DNA from: CAISIP01 sp037968655
GTDB lineage: Bacteria; Pseudomonadota; Gammaproteobacteria; Burkholderiales; Burkholderiaceae_C
Direction of reading: 5' to 3'
Assembly (NCBI GenBank): GCA_037968655.1
Contig: JBBKVW010000199.1
Span: forward strand, 1 to 10,194
DNA: 10,194 nucleotides
Shown here: positions 1-6,260 of the stretch, piece by piece
How the letters are laid out: the number at the start of each line of letters is the position of its first letter
How positions within the stretch are numbered: the first letter of the stretch is position 1
Translations under genes and position numbers: made by a program
Notes under the pieces: model-generated
What the model was told of the DNA's origin: nothing
Databases searched by the model: none
Seen by the model: only the letters and a program-made list of their open reading frames with translations

Positions 1-882
1 CATGGGCTGGACGTGGTGGCCTGGGACCCGGCGCCCGGCGCAGAGGCGCAGCTGCGCGCCCGCATCGCCAAATGCTGGGACGCGCTGGAGCGCAAGGGAC
101 TGGCCAAGGGTGCGTCGCCGGATCGGCTGCGCTTTGTCACCACCATCGAAGACTGCGTGCGCGACGCCGACTTCATCCAGGAAAGCGCGCCCGAGACACT
201 GAGCCTGAAGCTGGAACTGCACGCCAAGGTCAGCGCCGCGGCAAGGCCCGATGTGCTGATCGGCTCGTCGACGTCCGGCTTGCTGCCCAGCGAGTTTTAC
301 GCCAACGCGGTGCACCCGGAGCGATGCGTTGTCGGCCATCCCTTCAATCCCGTCTATCTGCTGCCGCTGGTGGAAGTGGTAGGTGGCGCGAAGACCGCGC
401 CCGAGGCGATTGCGGCGGCCATCAGCGTCTACAAGGCGCTGGGCATGCGTCCGCTGCATGTGCGCAAGGAGATACCCGGCTTCATCGCCGACCGCCTGCT
501 CGAAGCGGTCTGGCGCGAGTCGCTGCACCTGGTCAACGACGGCGTGGCAACCACCGGCGAGATCGACGACGCGATCCGCTTTGGCGCCGGCCAGCGCTGG
601 TCCTTCATGGGCAGTTTCCTGACCTATACGCTGGCTGGCGGTGATGCCGGCATGCGCCATTTCATGTCGCAGTTCGGTCCGGCGCTCAAGTTGCCCTGGA
701 CCAAGCTGGAGGCGCCGGAGCTGACCGATGCGCTGATCGACAAGGTCGTCGACGGCACCAGCGCGCAGCTGGGCACGCACAGCATCGCCGATCTGGAGCG
801 CTACCGCGATGACTGCCTGATGGCGGTGCAGGAGGCGATCCGCGCGACCAAGCTCAAGCACGGGATTTCGCTCGATGAATGA
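1..882 (+). CDS. lcdH: L-carnitine dehydrogenase, 5' partial
   Basis: NAD-dependent oxidation of L-carnitine to 3-dehydrocarnitine, a cytosolic step of aerobic carnitine catabolism. The frame is open from base 1, so the start lies upstream; 293 residues are visible against about 320 for the family, and the N-terminal GxGxxG Rossmann turn is missing. Visible: the second Rossmann strand VVAWDP with its ribose-binding Asp, STSGLLPS, and the His-Glu pair of 3-hydroxyacyl-CoA dehydrogenase relatives in GHPFNP (visible residue 113) and LPLVEVV (Glu 125), 12 residues apart as in that family. The C-terminal domain carries LRVRKE-like (here LHVRKE) IPGFIADRLLEA, NDGVATTGEIDDAIRFG and GMRHFMSQFGPALK, which I recognise from carnitine dehydrogenases rather than fatty-acid enzymes. 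The stop overlaps the next start by 8 nt. In some species this enzyme is fused to a thioesterase domain; here that domain is separate. The assignment is by remembered motifs, not alignment. Confidence 0.9.
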   Translation, partial: HGLDVVAWDPAPGAEAQLRARIAKCWDALERKGLAKGASPDRLRFVTTIEDCVRDADFIQESAPETLSLKLELHAKVSAAARPDVLIGSSTSGLLPSEFYANAVHPERCVVGHPFNPVYLLPLVEVVGGAKTAPEAIAAAISVYKALGMRPLHVRKEIPGFIADRLLEAVWRESLHLVNDGVATTGEIDDAIRFGAGQRWSFMGSFLTYTLAGGDAGMRHFMSQFGPALKLPWTKLEAPELTDALIDKVVDGTSAQLGTHSIADLERYRDDCLMAVQEAIRATKLKHGISLDE

Positions 883-1372
883 TGAAGCGTCTGCAGCGCC
901 TGCAACACCGCTGGACACCTGGCATGGCACCGTGCTGCCGGCCTGGGTCGATTACAACGGGCATCTGAACGATGGCTACTACATGGTCGTGTTCGGCCAG
1001 GCCACCGATGGATTGATGGGCCTGATCGGGCTCGATGCGGCCGGCCGCCAGGCGACCGGGCACTCGATCTTCACGCTCGAGTCGCACATCAACTACCTGC
1101 TGGAAGTCAAGGTGGGCGTGGCGATCGAGGTCCGCACCCGGATCCTGGGCGCAGACGCCAAGCGCTTGCACATCTACCACGGCCTGCATGTTGCCGGCAC
1201 CGAGCCGCTGCTGGCAGCCAACGAGCAGATGCTGCTCAATGTCGACATGGCGGGTCCGCGTGCGGCGCCGTTCGCGCTGGCCATTGCACCGCGCGTGCGG
1301 GCGCTGGCCGAACAACAGCGCGACATGCCCCGGCCGAAATACACCGGACGCACGATCGCCCTGCCCGTATGA
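875..1372 (+). CDS. Hotdog-fold thioesterase 1 (carnitinyl/betainyl-CoA type)
   Basis: A 165-residue single-domain thioesterase of the 4-hydroxybenzoyl-CoA thioesterase (4HBT) hotdog family, cytosolic, hydrolysing an acyl-CoA. The signature WVDYNGHLND lies at residues 24-33; Asp26 is in the place of the catalytic Asp of 4HBT enzymes, followed by the conserved NGH turn. The ATG at 875 sits inside the last codons of the carnitine dehydrogenase gene (8-nt overlap), which implies translational coupling; there is no good Shine-Dalgarno sequence of its own. Homologues occur as the C-terminal domain of fused carnitine dehydrogenases and as the small thioesterase of Pseudomonas carnitine clusters, where betainyl-CoA is the likely substrate. 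A clear paralogue follows immediately. Which of the two takes which thioester cannot be read from the sequence. Confidence 0.85.
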   Translation: MNDEASAAPATPLDTWHGTVLPAWVDYNGHLNDGYYMVVFGQATDGLMGLIGLDAAGRQATGHSIFTLESHINYLLEVKVGVAIEVRTRILGADAKRLHIYHGLHVAGTEPLLAANEQMLLNVDMAGPRAAPFALAIAPRVRALAEQQRDMPRPKYTGRTIALPV

Positions 1373-1379
1373 GCACAGC

Positions 1380-1940
1380 ATGAGCGAACCAGCGGCACCA
1401 CAACGATTGACGACGCCCCTGGAGGGCAGCGGCCACCGCCCTTGGGACGCGGCTGCGCCGATTGCCGCGCCGCTGTGCCTGTTGCAGACCACGGTGGCGC
1501 CGCAATGGGTCGACTACAACGGACACATGAGCGAGTCCTGCTACCTGCTGGTGTTCGGCGACGACTCGGATGCCTTTTTTCGCTTCATCGGCATCGACGA
1601 GGACTACCGCGCGGCCGGCCATTCGCTGTACACGGTGCAGACCCAGCTGCACAACCTGCGCGAGGTGGCGCTGGGCGAGCCGATCCGTGTCACGCTGCAG
1701 CTGTTGGACGCCGATGACAAGCGCATCCACCTGTTCCACTCCATGTTCCATGGCTTCAGCGGCGAACTGCTGGCCACCGGCGAACAGATGCTGGTGCATG
1801 TCGACATGACCCAGGGCCGCTCGGTGGCCATGCCGGCCGACCTGCAGCAGCGCGTGCAGGCGATTCGCGCCGCGCATGCGGTACTGCCCCGACCGGAACA
1901 GGCCGGCCAGCCGATCGGCATCCGGCGCAAACCCGGCTGA
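1380..1940 (+). CDS. Hotdog-fold thioesterase 2, paralogue of thioesterase 1
   Basis: A 186-residue 4HBT-type acyl-CoA thioesterase. WVDYNGHMSE at residues 43-52 repeats the signature of the preceding gene, with presumed catalytic Asp45. Later blocks also correspond (AGHSLYT against TGHSIFT, GEQMLVHVDM against NEQMLLNVDM), so the pair arose by duplication and then diverged considerably. The ATG at 1380 is chosen because it is the first in frame after the preceding stop (7-nt gap). It gives an extra proline- and alanine-rich N-terminal stretch of about 35 residues before the hotdog core that thioesterase 1 lacks largely; a later start is possible but no good one is seen. Operon position suggests action on carnitinyl-CoA or betainyl-CoA. 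Confidence 0.83.
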   Translation: MSEPAAPQRLTTPLEGSGHRPWDAAAPIAAPLCLLQTTVAPQWVDYNGHMSESCYLLVFGDDSDAFFRFIGIDEDYRAAGHSLYTVQTQLHNLREVALGEPIRVTLQLLDADDKRIHLFHSMFHGFSGELLATGEQMLVHVDMTQGRSVAMPADLQQRVQAIRAAHAVLPRPEQAGQPIGIRRKPG

Positions 1941-1972
1941 CTCGCCTGCAACCAACCTACCGAGACCTTTGC

Positions 1973-3133
1973 ATGGACTTTGACCCTACGAGCGAGCAGA
2001 CCATGCTGGTCGACACGGTGCGCCAGTTCGTTGAAAACGAGCTGTATCCGCATGAAGACCTGGTAGAGCGGCTCGACGCAATCCCGCCCGAGTTGCAGCA
2101 GCAGATCCAGGCCAAGGCGATCGCGGTCGGTCTGTATGCCGCCAACATGCCCGAGGAGCTGGGCGGCGGCGGGCTCGACAACCTGGGCGTCACGCTGATG
2201 GAGCGCGAGCTGGGGCGCGCCTCCTATGCGCTGCAGATGCTGGTGGCGCGCCCGAGCAACATACTGCGCGGCTGCAGCGGCGAGCAGGTTGAGGAATACC
2301 TGTTGCCGACCATTCGCGGCGAGCGCCACGACTGCCTGGCCATGACCGAGCCGCAGGCCGGCTCCGATGTGCGCGGCATGCTGACGCGCGCGGTGCGCAA
2401 GGGCGATGACTATGTGATCAACGGCACCAAGCACTTCATCAGCCATGCCGACATGGCCGACTTCGTGGTGCTGTTTGCCGCCACCGACGTCGAGCAGACC
2501 CGCAGCGGCCCGAAGAAAAAGATCACCGGTTTTCTGGTCGACCTGGACAGCCCGGGCCTGGAGGTGCGCCGTGGCCCGGCCTGCGTGTCCAACCGGGGCT
2601 ACCACCAGTGCGAGCTGTTCTTCACCGACTGCCGGGTACCGGCGCGCAAGCGCCTGGGCGAGGAGGGCCGGGGCTTCGAACTGATGGGCGAGTGGCTGGG
2701 CGCGACCCGCCTCACCGTGGCCGCCACCAGCGTCGGGCGCAGCCACCGGGTGCTGGACATGGCCACCGAATGGGCCGCGACGCGCAAGCAGTTCGGCCAA
2801 ACGATTGGCCGCTTTCAGGGCACTGGCTTCAAGCTGGCCGACATGGCGACCGAGCTCGAAGCTGCCGAAATGCTGACGCTGCGCGCGGCCTGGAAATGCG
2901 ACCAGGGCCGCATGACCGACACCGATGCCGCGATGGCCAAGCTGTTTGCGTCCGAGGCGCTGGCGCACATCACCGACGAGGCGCTGCAGATCTTCGGTGG
3001 CATGGGCCTGATGGCCTCGCTGCCGATCGAGCGCTTCTGGCGCGATGCGCGGGTCGAGCGCATCTGGGACGGCACCAGCGAGATCCAGCGCCACATCATC
3101 TCGCGCGCGATGCTCCGCGCGCATGGCTCCTGA
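1973..3133 (+). CDS. Acyl-CoA dehydrogenase (probable gamma-butyrobetainyl-CoA dehydrogenase)
   Basis: A 386-residue FAD flavoenzyme, full length for the family, that introduces an alpha-beta double bond into an acyl-CoA and passes electrons to ETF. The N-terminal helical domain starts MDFDPTSEQ. The flavin/substrate motif AMTEPQAGSD is at about residues 123-132, RKQFGQTIGRFQ at 271-282, and the C-terminal RIWDGTSEIQRHIISR at 363-378. Its place between the thioesterases and a CaiD-like hydratase suggests oxidation of gamma-butyrobetainyl-CoA to crotonobetainyl-CoA, or the reverse as in CaiA; substrate is inference. The residue aligned with the usual catalytic Glu (MCAD Glu376) is Asp366, and the alternative site used by isovaleryl-CoA dehydrogenase and CaiA is Thr245. 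It lies 32 nt after the previous gene, with only a weak ribosome binding site. Confidence 0.88.
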   Translation: MDFDPTSEQTMLVDTVRQFVENELYPHEDLVERLDAIPPELQQQIQAKAIAVGLYAANMPEELGGGGLDNLGVTLMERELGRASYALQMLVARPSNILRGCSGEQVEEYLLPTIRGERHDCLAMTEPQAGSDVRGMLTRAVRKGDDYVINGTKHFISHADMADFVVLFAATDVEQTRSGPKKKITGFLVDLDSPGLEVRRGPACVSNRGYHQCELFFTDCRVPARKRLGEEGRGFELMGEWLGATRLTVAATSVGRSHRVLDMATEWAATRKQFGQTIGRFQGTGFKLADMATELEAAEMLTLRAAWKCDQGRMTDTDAAMAKLFASEALAHITDEALQIFGGMGLMASLPIERFWRDARVERIWDGTSEIQRHIISRAMLRAHGS

Positions 3134-3142
3134 CAGCGCGCC

Positions 3143-5296
3143 ATGGGCAGTGGCTCTGATGCGGGTTTGCGGCGCCTGATCGCGCCGCGCCATGTGGCCG
3201 TGTTCGGCGGCGCCGCCGCTGCCGAGGTGGTGCGCCAATGCCGTGCGCTGGGTTATGGCGGCGCGGTATGGCCGGTGCATCCACGCCATGCCGAGGTCGA
3301 AGGCCTGGCCTGTTATCCCGACGTGGCGTCGCTGCCCGAGGCGCCCGATGCCAGCTTCATCGCGGTACCGCGTGAGGCAACCATCGACATCGTCGCGCAA
3401 CTGGCCGCGCGTGGCGCCGGCGGCGCGATCTGCTATGCCTCGGGCTTTGCCGAGGTCGGCGATGCGGGCGTGGCGCTGCAGCGGCGGCTGGTGCAGGCCG
3501 CTGGCTCCATGGCGCTGGTCGGCCCCAACTGCTATGGCATGCTGAACTACCTGGACGGCGTCGCGCTGTGGCCGGACCAGCATGGCGGCGAGCGGGTGCC
3601 GCGTGGTGTGGCCATCGTCTCGCAAAGCGGCAACATCGCGCTCAACCTGACGATGCAGCGGCGCAGCCTGCCGCTGGCCTATCTGATCACCGTGGGCAAC
3701 AAGGCCGGCGCCCCGATCGAGGCCATCGTCGATGCGCTGCTGCAGGATGCGCGGGTCAGCGCGATCGGCCTGCATATCGAAGGCCTGGACAATGTCGCCG
3801 CCTTCTCGGCGGTGGCGCTCAAGGCCCTGGCCCAGGGCGTACCGCTGGTGGCACTGAAGGCCGGCAGCTCGGCGCTGGGCGCGGCGACGACGATCAGCCA
3901 CACCGGCTCGCTGGCCGGCCCCGATGCGCTGTACGACGCGTTGTTCAAGCGCCTGGGAATTGCCCGCGCGATGGACCCGGCCGGGTTGCTGGAGACGCTC
4001 AAGCTTTTGCACGTGGCCGGTGCCCTGCCAGGGCGGCGCATCATCTCGGCCAGTTGCTCGGGCGGCGAGGCCTCGCTGGTGGCTGATCTGGCACAGCCGC
4101 GCGGCCTGCAACTGCCACCGCTGCCAGAGCCGGCGCGCGCGGCGCTGCAGGCTGCGCTGGGCGACAAGGTTGCGCTGGCCAATCCGCTCGACTACCACAC
4201 CTATATCTGGGGTGATCTGGCGGCCCAGACCGCCTGCTTTGCGGCGTTGATGCGATGCCGCTTTGACATGCATCTGCTGGTGCTCGATTTCCCGCGCGCC
4301 GACCGCTGTGTGTCGGGCGCCTGGCAGACCACGGTCGATGCATTCGTGGCCGCGCACCAGGCCAGTGGCGCGCCTTGTGCAGTCGTGGCCTCGATGCCTG
4401 AGGGTATGCCCGATGGCGTCGCGCGCCAGCTGCTCGAGCGCGGCATTGCGCCGATGCAGGGCATGGCGGATTGCCTGGATGCGATCAGCCGTGCGGCTGA
4501 CATCGGCGCGGCCCGTGCCAAGCTGGCGCAGTTGCAGCCAGTGCAGCCGGTGCAACCGGTGCAGCCAGTGCAACCGGTGCAGCCAGTGCAGGCGGTGCAG
4601 GTGGTGCAGGCGGTGCAGGTGGTGAAGGTGGTGAAGCCCTTGCGCAAGGGTGCGCCGCGCATGCTGGACGAAGCCGCCGCCAAGCAAGCCCTGGCCGGAT
4701 TCGGACTGGTGATTCCGCGCGGTAGCGTGGTGGCGGCAGCAGACGCAGGAGCGGCCGCCACGGCGCTTGGCTTTCCGGTCGTCGTGAAGGCGCTGGGGGA
4801 GGCGCTGGCGCACAAGACCGAGGCGGGCGCGGTGCGGCTCCATCTGCGCGATGCGGCCGCGGTCGACGCTGCAGTGCAGGCGATGGCCGGCCTGTCGCAA
4901 CGCTTCCTGGTCGAGCAGATGGCGCAGGACGTGGTTGCCGAGTTCATCGTCGGCGTGCGGCGCGACCCGCAGTTTGGCCTGGCACTGACGCTGGGTGCCG
5001 GCGGCGTGCTGGTGGAACTGCTGCAGGACGCGACCAGCCTCCTGCTGCCGGCGTCGCGCGCCGATATCCGCGCCGCATTTGGATCGTTGCGTTGCTGGCC
5101 CCTGGTCTGTGGCTACCGGGGTCGTGCTGCCGGTGATGTCGAGGCCCTGCTGGACGGCGTCGAGGCGATACTTGCTTTTGCGCAGGCGCATGCCGACACG
5201 CTGCTGGAACTGGACGTCAATCCGGTGCTGGTATTGCCCACGGGCCGGGGCGTGCTGGCCGTCGATGCGCTGATCCGTTACTTGGGAGAGGACTGA
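3143..5296 (+). CDS. ADP-forming acyl-CoA synthetase, fused alpha-beta
   Basis: A 717-residue NDP-forming acyl-CoA ligase (acetyl-CoA synthetase/succinyl-CoA synthetase superfamily), making an acyl-CoA from acid, CoA and ATP through phosphohistidine. Order: CoA-binding Rossmann domain (about 10-125, HVAVFGG and GYGGAVWPVHPRHAEVEG), ligase flavodoxin-like domains (about 145-460, IVSQSGNIALNL), a repetitive linker at 465-497, then an ATP-grasp domain (about 505-717). His253 in TISHTGSLAG is the presumed phosphorylated His of the alpha part; His557 in ALAHKTEAGAV corresponds to the conserved HKSDxGGV His of the beta part; LELDVNPVLV matches the metal-binding segment. The ATG at 3143 is the first in frame, 9 nt after the preceding stop. 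In this operon it probably activates gamma-butyrobetaine, crotonobetaine or carnitine, replacing the AMP-forming CaiC and CaiB of enteric bacteria. The acid substrate is inferred from context; feruloyl-CoA synthetases belong to the same superfamily. Confidence 0.87.
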   Translation: MGSGSDAGLRRLIAPRHVAVFGGAAAAEVVRQCRALGYGGAVWPVHPRHAEVEGLACYPDVASLPEAPDASFIAVPREATIDIVAQLAARGAGGAICYASGFAEVGDAGVALQRRLVQAAGSMALVGPNCYGMLNYLDGVALWPDQHGGERVPRGVAIVSQSGNIALNLTMQRRSLPLAYLITVGNKAGAPIEAIVDALLQDARVSAIGLHIEGLDNVAAFSAVALKALAQGVPLVALKAGSSALGAATTISHTGSLAGPDALYDALFKRLGIARAMDPAGLLETLKLLHVAGALPGRRIISASCSGGEASLVADLAQPRGLQLPPLPEPARAALQAALGDKVALANPLDYHTYIWGDLAAQTACFAALMRCRFDMHLLVLDFPRADRCVSGAWQTTVDAFVAAHQASGAPCAVVASMPEGMPDGVARQLLERGIAPMQGMADCLDAISRAADIGAARAKLAQLQPVQPVQPVQPVQPVQPVQAVQVVQAVQVVKVVKPLRKGAPRMLDEAAAKQALAGFGLVIPRGSVVAAADAGAAATALGFPVVVKALGEALAHKTEAGAVRLHLRDAAAVDAAVQAMAGLSQRFLVEQMAQDVVAEFIVGVRRDPQFGLALTLGAGGVLVELLQDATSLLLPASRADIRAAFGSLRCWPLVCGYRGRAAGDVEALLDGVEAILAFAQAHADTLLELDVNPVLVLPTGRGVLAVDALIRYLGED
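4535..4633 (+). repeat. In-frame 9-bp tandem repeat, (Gln-Pro/Ala/Val-Val) x11
   Basis: Eleven 9-bp units of the form CAR-NNN-GTG encode six QPV units, then QAV, QVV, QAV, QVV and KVV (residues 465-497 of the acyl-CoA synthetase). Inside it an 18-bp unit is repeated exactly at 4553-4570 and 4571-4588, and another at 4589-4606 and 4607-4624, which points to recent slippage or duplication. Because the unit is a multiple of three, copy changes keep the frame. It forms the linker between the ligase (alpha) and ATP-grasp (beta) parts. Confidence 0.95.
5284..5292 (+). promoter_or_regulatory. Ribosome binding site of the CaiD-like gene
   Basis: GGGAGAGGA, a purine-rich Shine-Dalgarno sequence, lies in the last codons of the synthetase gene, 8 nt before the ATG at 5301. 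It is the strongest such site within the carnitine operon and supports that start. Confidence 0.75.
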
Positions 5297-5300
5297 CAGC

Positions 5301-6083
5301 ATGGACGATGTAGTGCGTTGTGAAGCCGACAACGGCGTGCTGACGATCACACTGGATCGGCCCAAGGCCAATGCCATCGACGTGGCCACCAGCGGCCTGT
5401 TGTATGCGGCGTTCCAGCGCCTGCAGGCCGACCCGGCGCTGCGCGTGGCCATCATCACCGGCAGCGGCCGCTTCTTCTCGGCCGGCTGGGATTTGAATGC
5501 CGCCAATGAAGGCGAGGCCATCGACGTGGTGCACAGCCCGGGCGGCTTTGCCGGTCTGACCGAATTCTTTGCACTGGACAAGCCGGTCATCGCGGCTGTC
5601 AATGGCATGGCCATGGGTGGCGGTTTCGAACTGGCGCTGGCGGCCGACCTGATCGTCTGCGCCGACAGCGCGGTGTTTGCGTTGCCTGAAGTCAAACTCG
5701 GCATGCTGGCCGATTCGGGCGGCGTGCTGCGTTTGCCGCGCCGTCTGCCGGCTGCGATCGCGCGCGAGATGCTGCTGACTGGCCGGCGCATGCACGCCAA
5801 CGAGGCGCTACGCTGGGGTCTGGTCAATCAGGTCGTGCCGGTGGCCGACCTGCTGCACGCGGCCAGCACCATGGCAGCGCAGATCGTCGCGGCGGCGCCG
5901 CTGGCGCTTCAGGCGCTCAAGCAGGTGCTGCGCGCGACCGAACAGGCCTCGGTACAAGAGGGCTTCGGCATCATGCGCAGTGGATCGATCTCGGCCTACC
6001 AGGCCATGCTGGGCTCGCAGGATGCGCACGAAGGTCCGCTGGCTTTTGCAGAAAAACGGCCGCCACGCTGGCAGGCGTGCTGA
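5301..6083 (+). CDS. caiD: Crotonobetainyl-CoA hydratase (carnitinyl-CoA dehydratase)
   Basis: A 260-residue crotonase-fold enzyme that interconverts crotonobetainyl-CoA and L-carnitinyl-CoA in the cytosol. It closely resembles E. coli CaiD (261 residues) as I remember it: TLDRPKANAID at about residues 18-28, FFSAGWDL at 58-65, PGGFAGLTE at 80-88, LDKPVIAAVNG at 92-102, VLRLPRRLP at 142-150, and the C-terminal EGPLAFAEKR. Both catalytic glutamates of the crotonase type are present, Glu110 in GGGFEL and Glu130 in LPEVKLG, matching CaiD Glu111 and Glu131. The gene starts 4 nt after the synthetase stop with a good Shine-Dalgarno site and closes the operon. In E. coli CaiD serves anaerobic carnitine reduction; here, next to carnitine dehydrogenase, it more likely runs in the hydration direction to feed carnitine into oxidation. 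Confidence 0.92.
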   Translation: MDDVVRCEADNGVLTITLDRPKANAIDVATSGLLYAAFQRLQADPALRVAIITGSGRFFSAGWDLNAANEGEAIDVVHSPGGFAGLTEFFALDKPVIAAVNGMAMGGGFELALAADLIVCADSAVFALPEVKLGMLADSGGVLRLPRRLPAAIAREMLLTGRRMHANEALRWGLVNQVVPVADLLHAASTMAAQIVAAAPLALQALKQVLRATEQASVQEGFGIMRSGSISAYQAMLGSQDAHEGPLAFAEKRPPRWQAC

Positions 6084-6104
6084 ATCTGCAGTGCTGCGGC
6101 AGCA

Positions 6105-6130
6105 GTCGATTCGCATCAGGATGCGTCGAC
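6105..6130 (+). terminator. Possible transcript-end hairpin after the carnitine operon
   Basis: GTCGA (6105-6109) plus CGCAT (6112-6116) pair with ATGCG (6121-6125) plus TCGAC (6126-6130), giving ten base pairs with a two-T bulge and a CAGG loop. It starts 21 nt after the caiD stop. No T-run follows, so it is not a classical intrinsic terminator; it may stabilise the 3' end or act with Rho. A smaller TGCTG-CGG-CAGCA hairpin precedes it at 6092-6104. Confidence 0.45.
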
Positions 6131-6169
6131 AACCGTTCAAGCCGGTAAGCCACGCAACGGTAGCCTGGG

Positions 6170-6197
6170 CCAGCCAGCCAGCCAGCCAGCCAGCCAG
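6170..6197. repeat. CCAG tetranucleotide repeat, seven copies
   Basis: Seven perfect copies of CCAG (28 bp) lie in the 177-bp intergenic region, ending 63 bp before the start of the lyase gene and 25 bp before a possible -10 box. No gene covers it. The unit is not a multiple of three and sits outside coding sequence, so any length change would alter promoter spacing or upstream binding rather than reading frame. Confidence 0.95.
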
Positions 6198-6222
6198 CTG
6201 CGTGCTTGCGTGCCATGGCGGC

Positions 6223-6228
6223 TATAGT
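6223..6228 (+). promoter_or_regulatory. Possible -10 box for the lyase gene
   Basis: TATAGT matches the sigma-70 -10 consensus at five of six positions, 32 bp before the ATG at 6261. No convincing -35 hexamer is present at 16-18 bp spacing (the stretch there is GC-rich and immediately borders the CCAG array), so this is a weak or activator-dependent promoter if real. Confidence 0.35.
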
Positions 6229-6260
6229 GGCGCGAAACTTCTGCGCGCCGACGCAAGGCC

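Noticed and set aside
4535..4633. Tandem repeat as a CRISPR array or iteron origin
   Set aside because: There are no unique spacers, the unit is 9 bp and keeps the reading frame of a long enzyme gene, so it is a coding minisatellite.
1604..5827. A 1,407-codon open frame on the - strand across four genes
   Set aside because: Through the acyl-CoA dehydrogenase and synthetase genes its codons align exactly with the sense codons. Antisense stops there would need sense TTA, CTA or TCA, which this GC-rich genome avoids. Its product is Arg/His/Gln-rich with no recognisable domain, while the + strand proteins are clear family members.
6171..6200. CCAG array as coding sequence (Ser-Gln-Pro-Ala or Trp-Leu-Ala-Gly repeats)
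   Set aside because: The open frames through it are short, lack ribosome binding sites and resemble nothing; the region fits an intergenic spacer.
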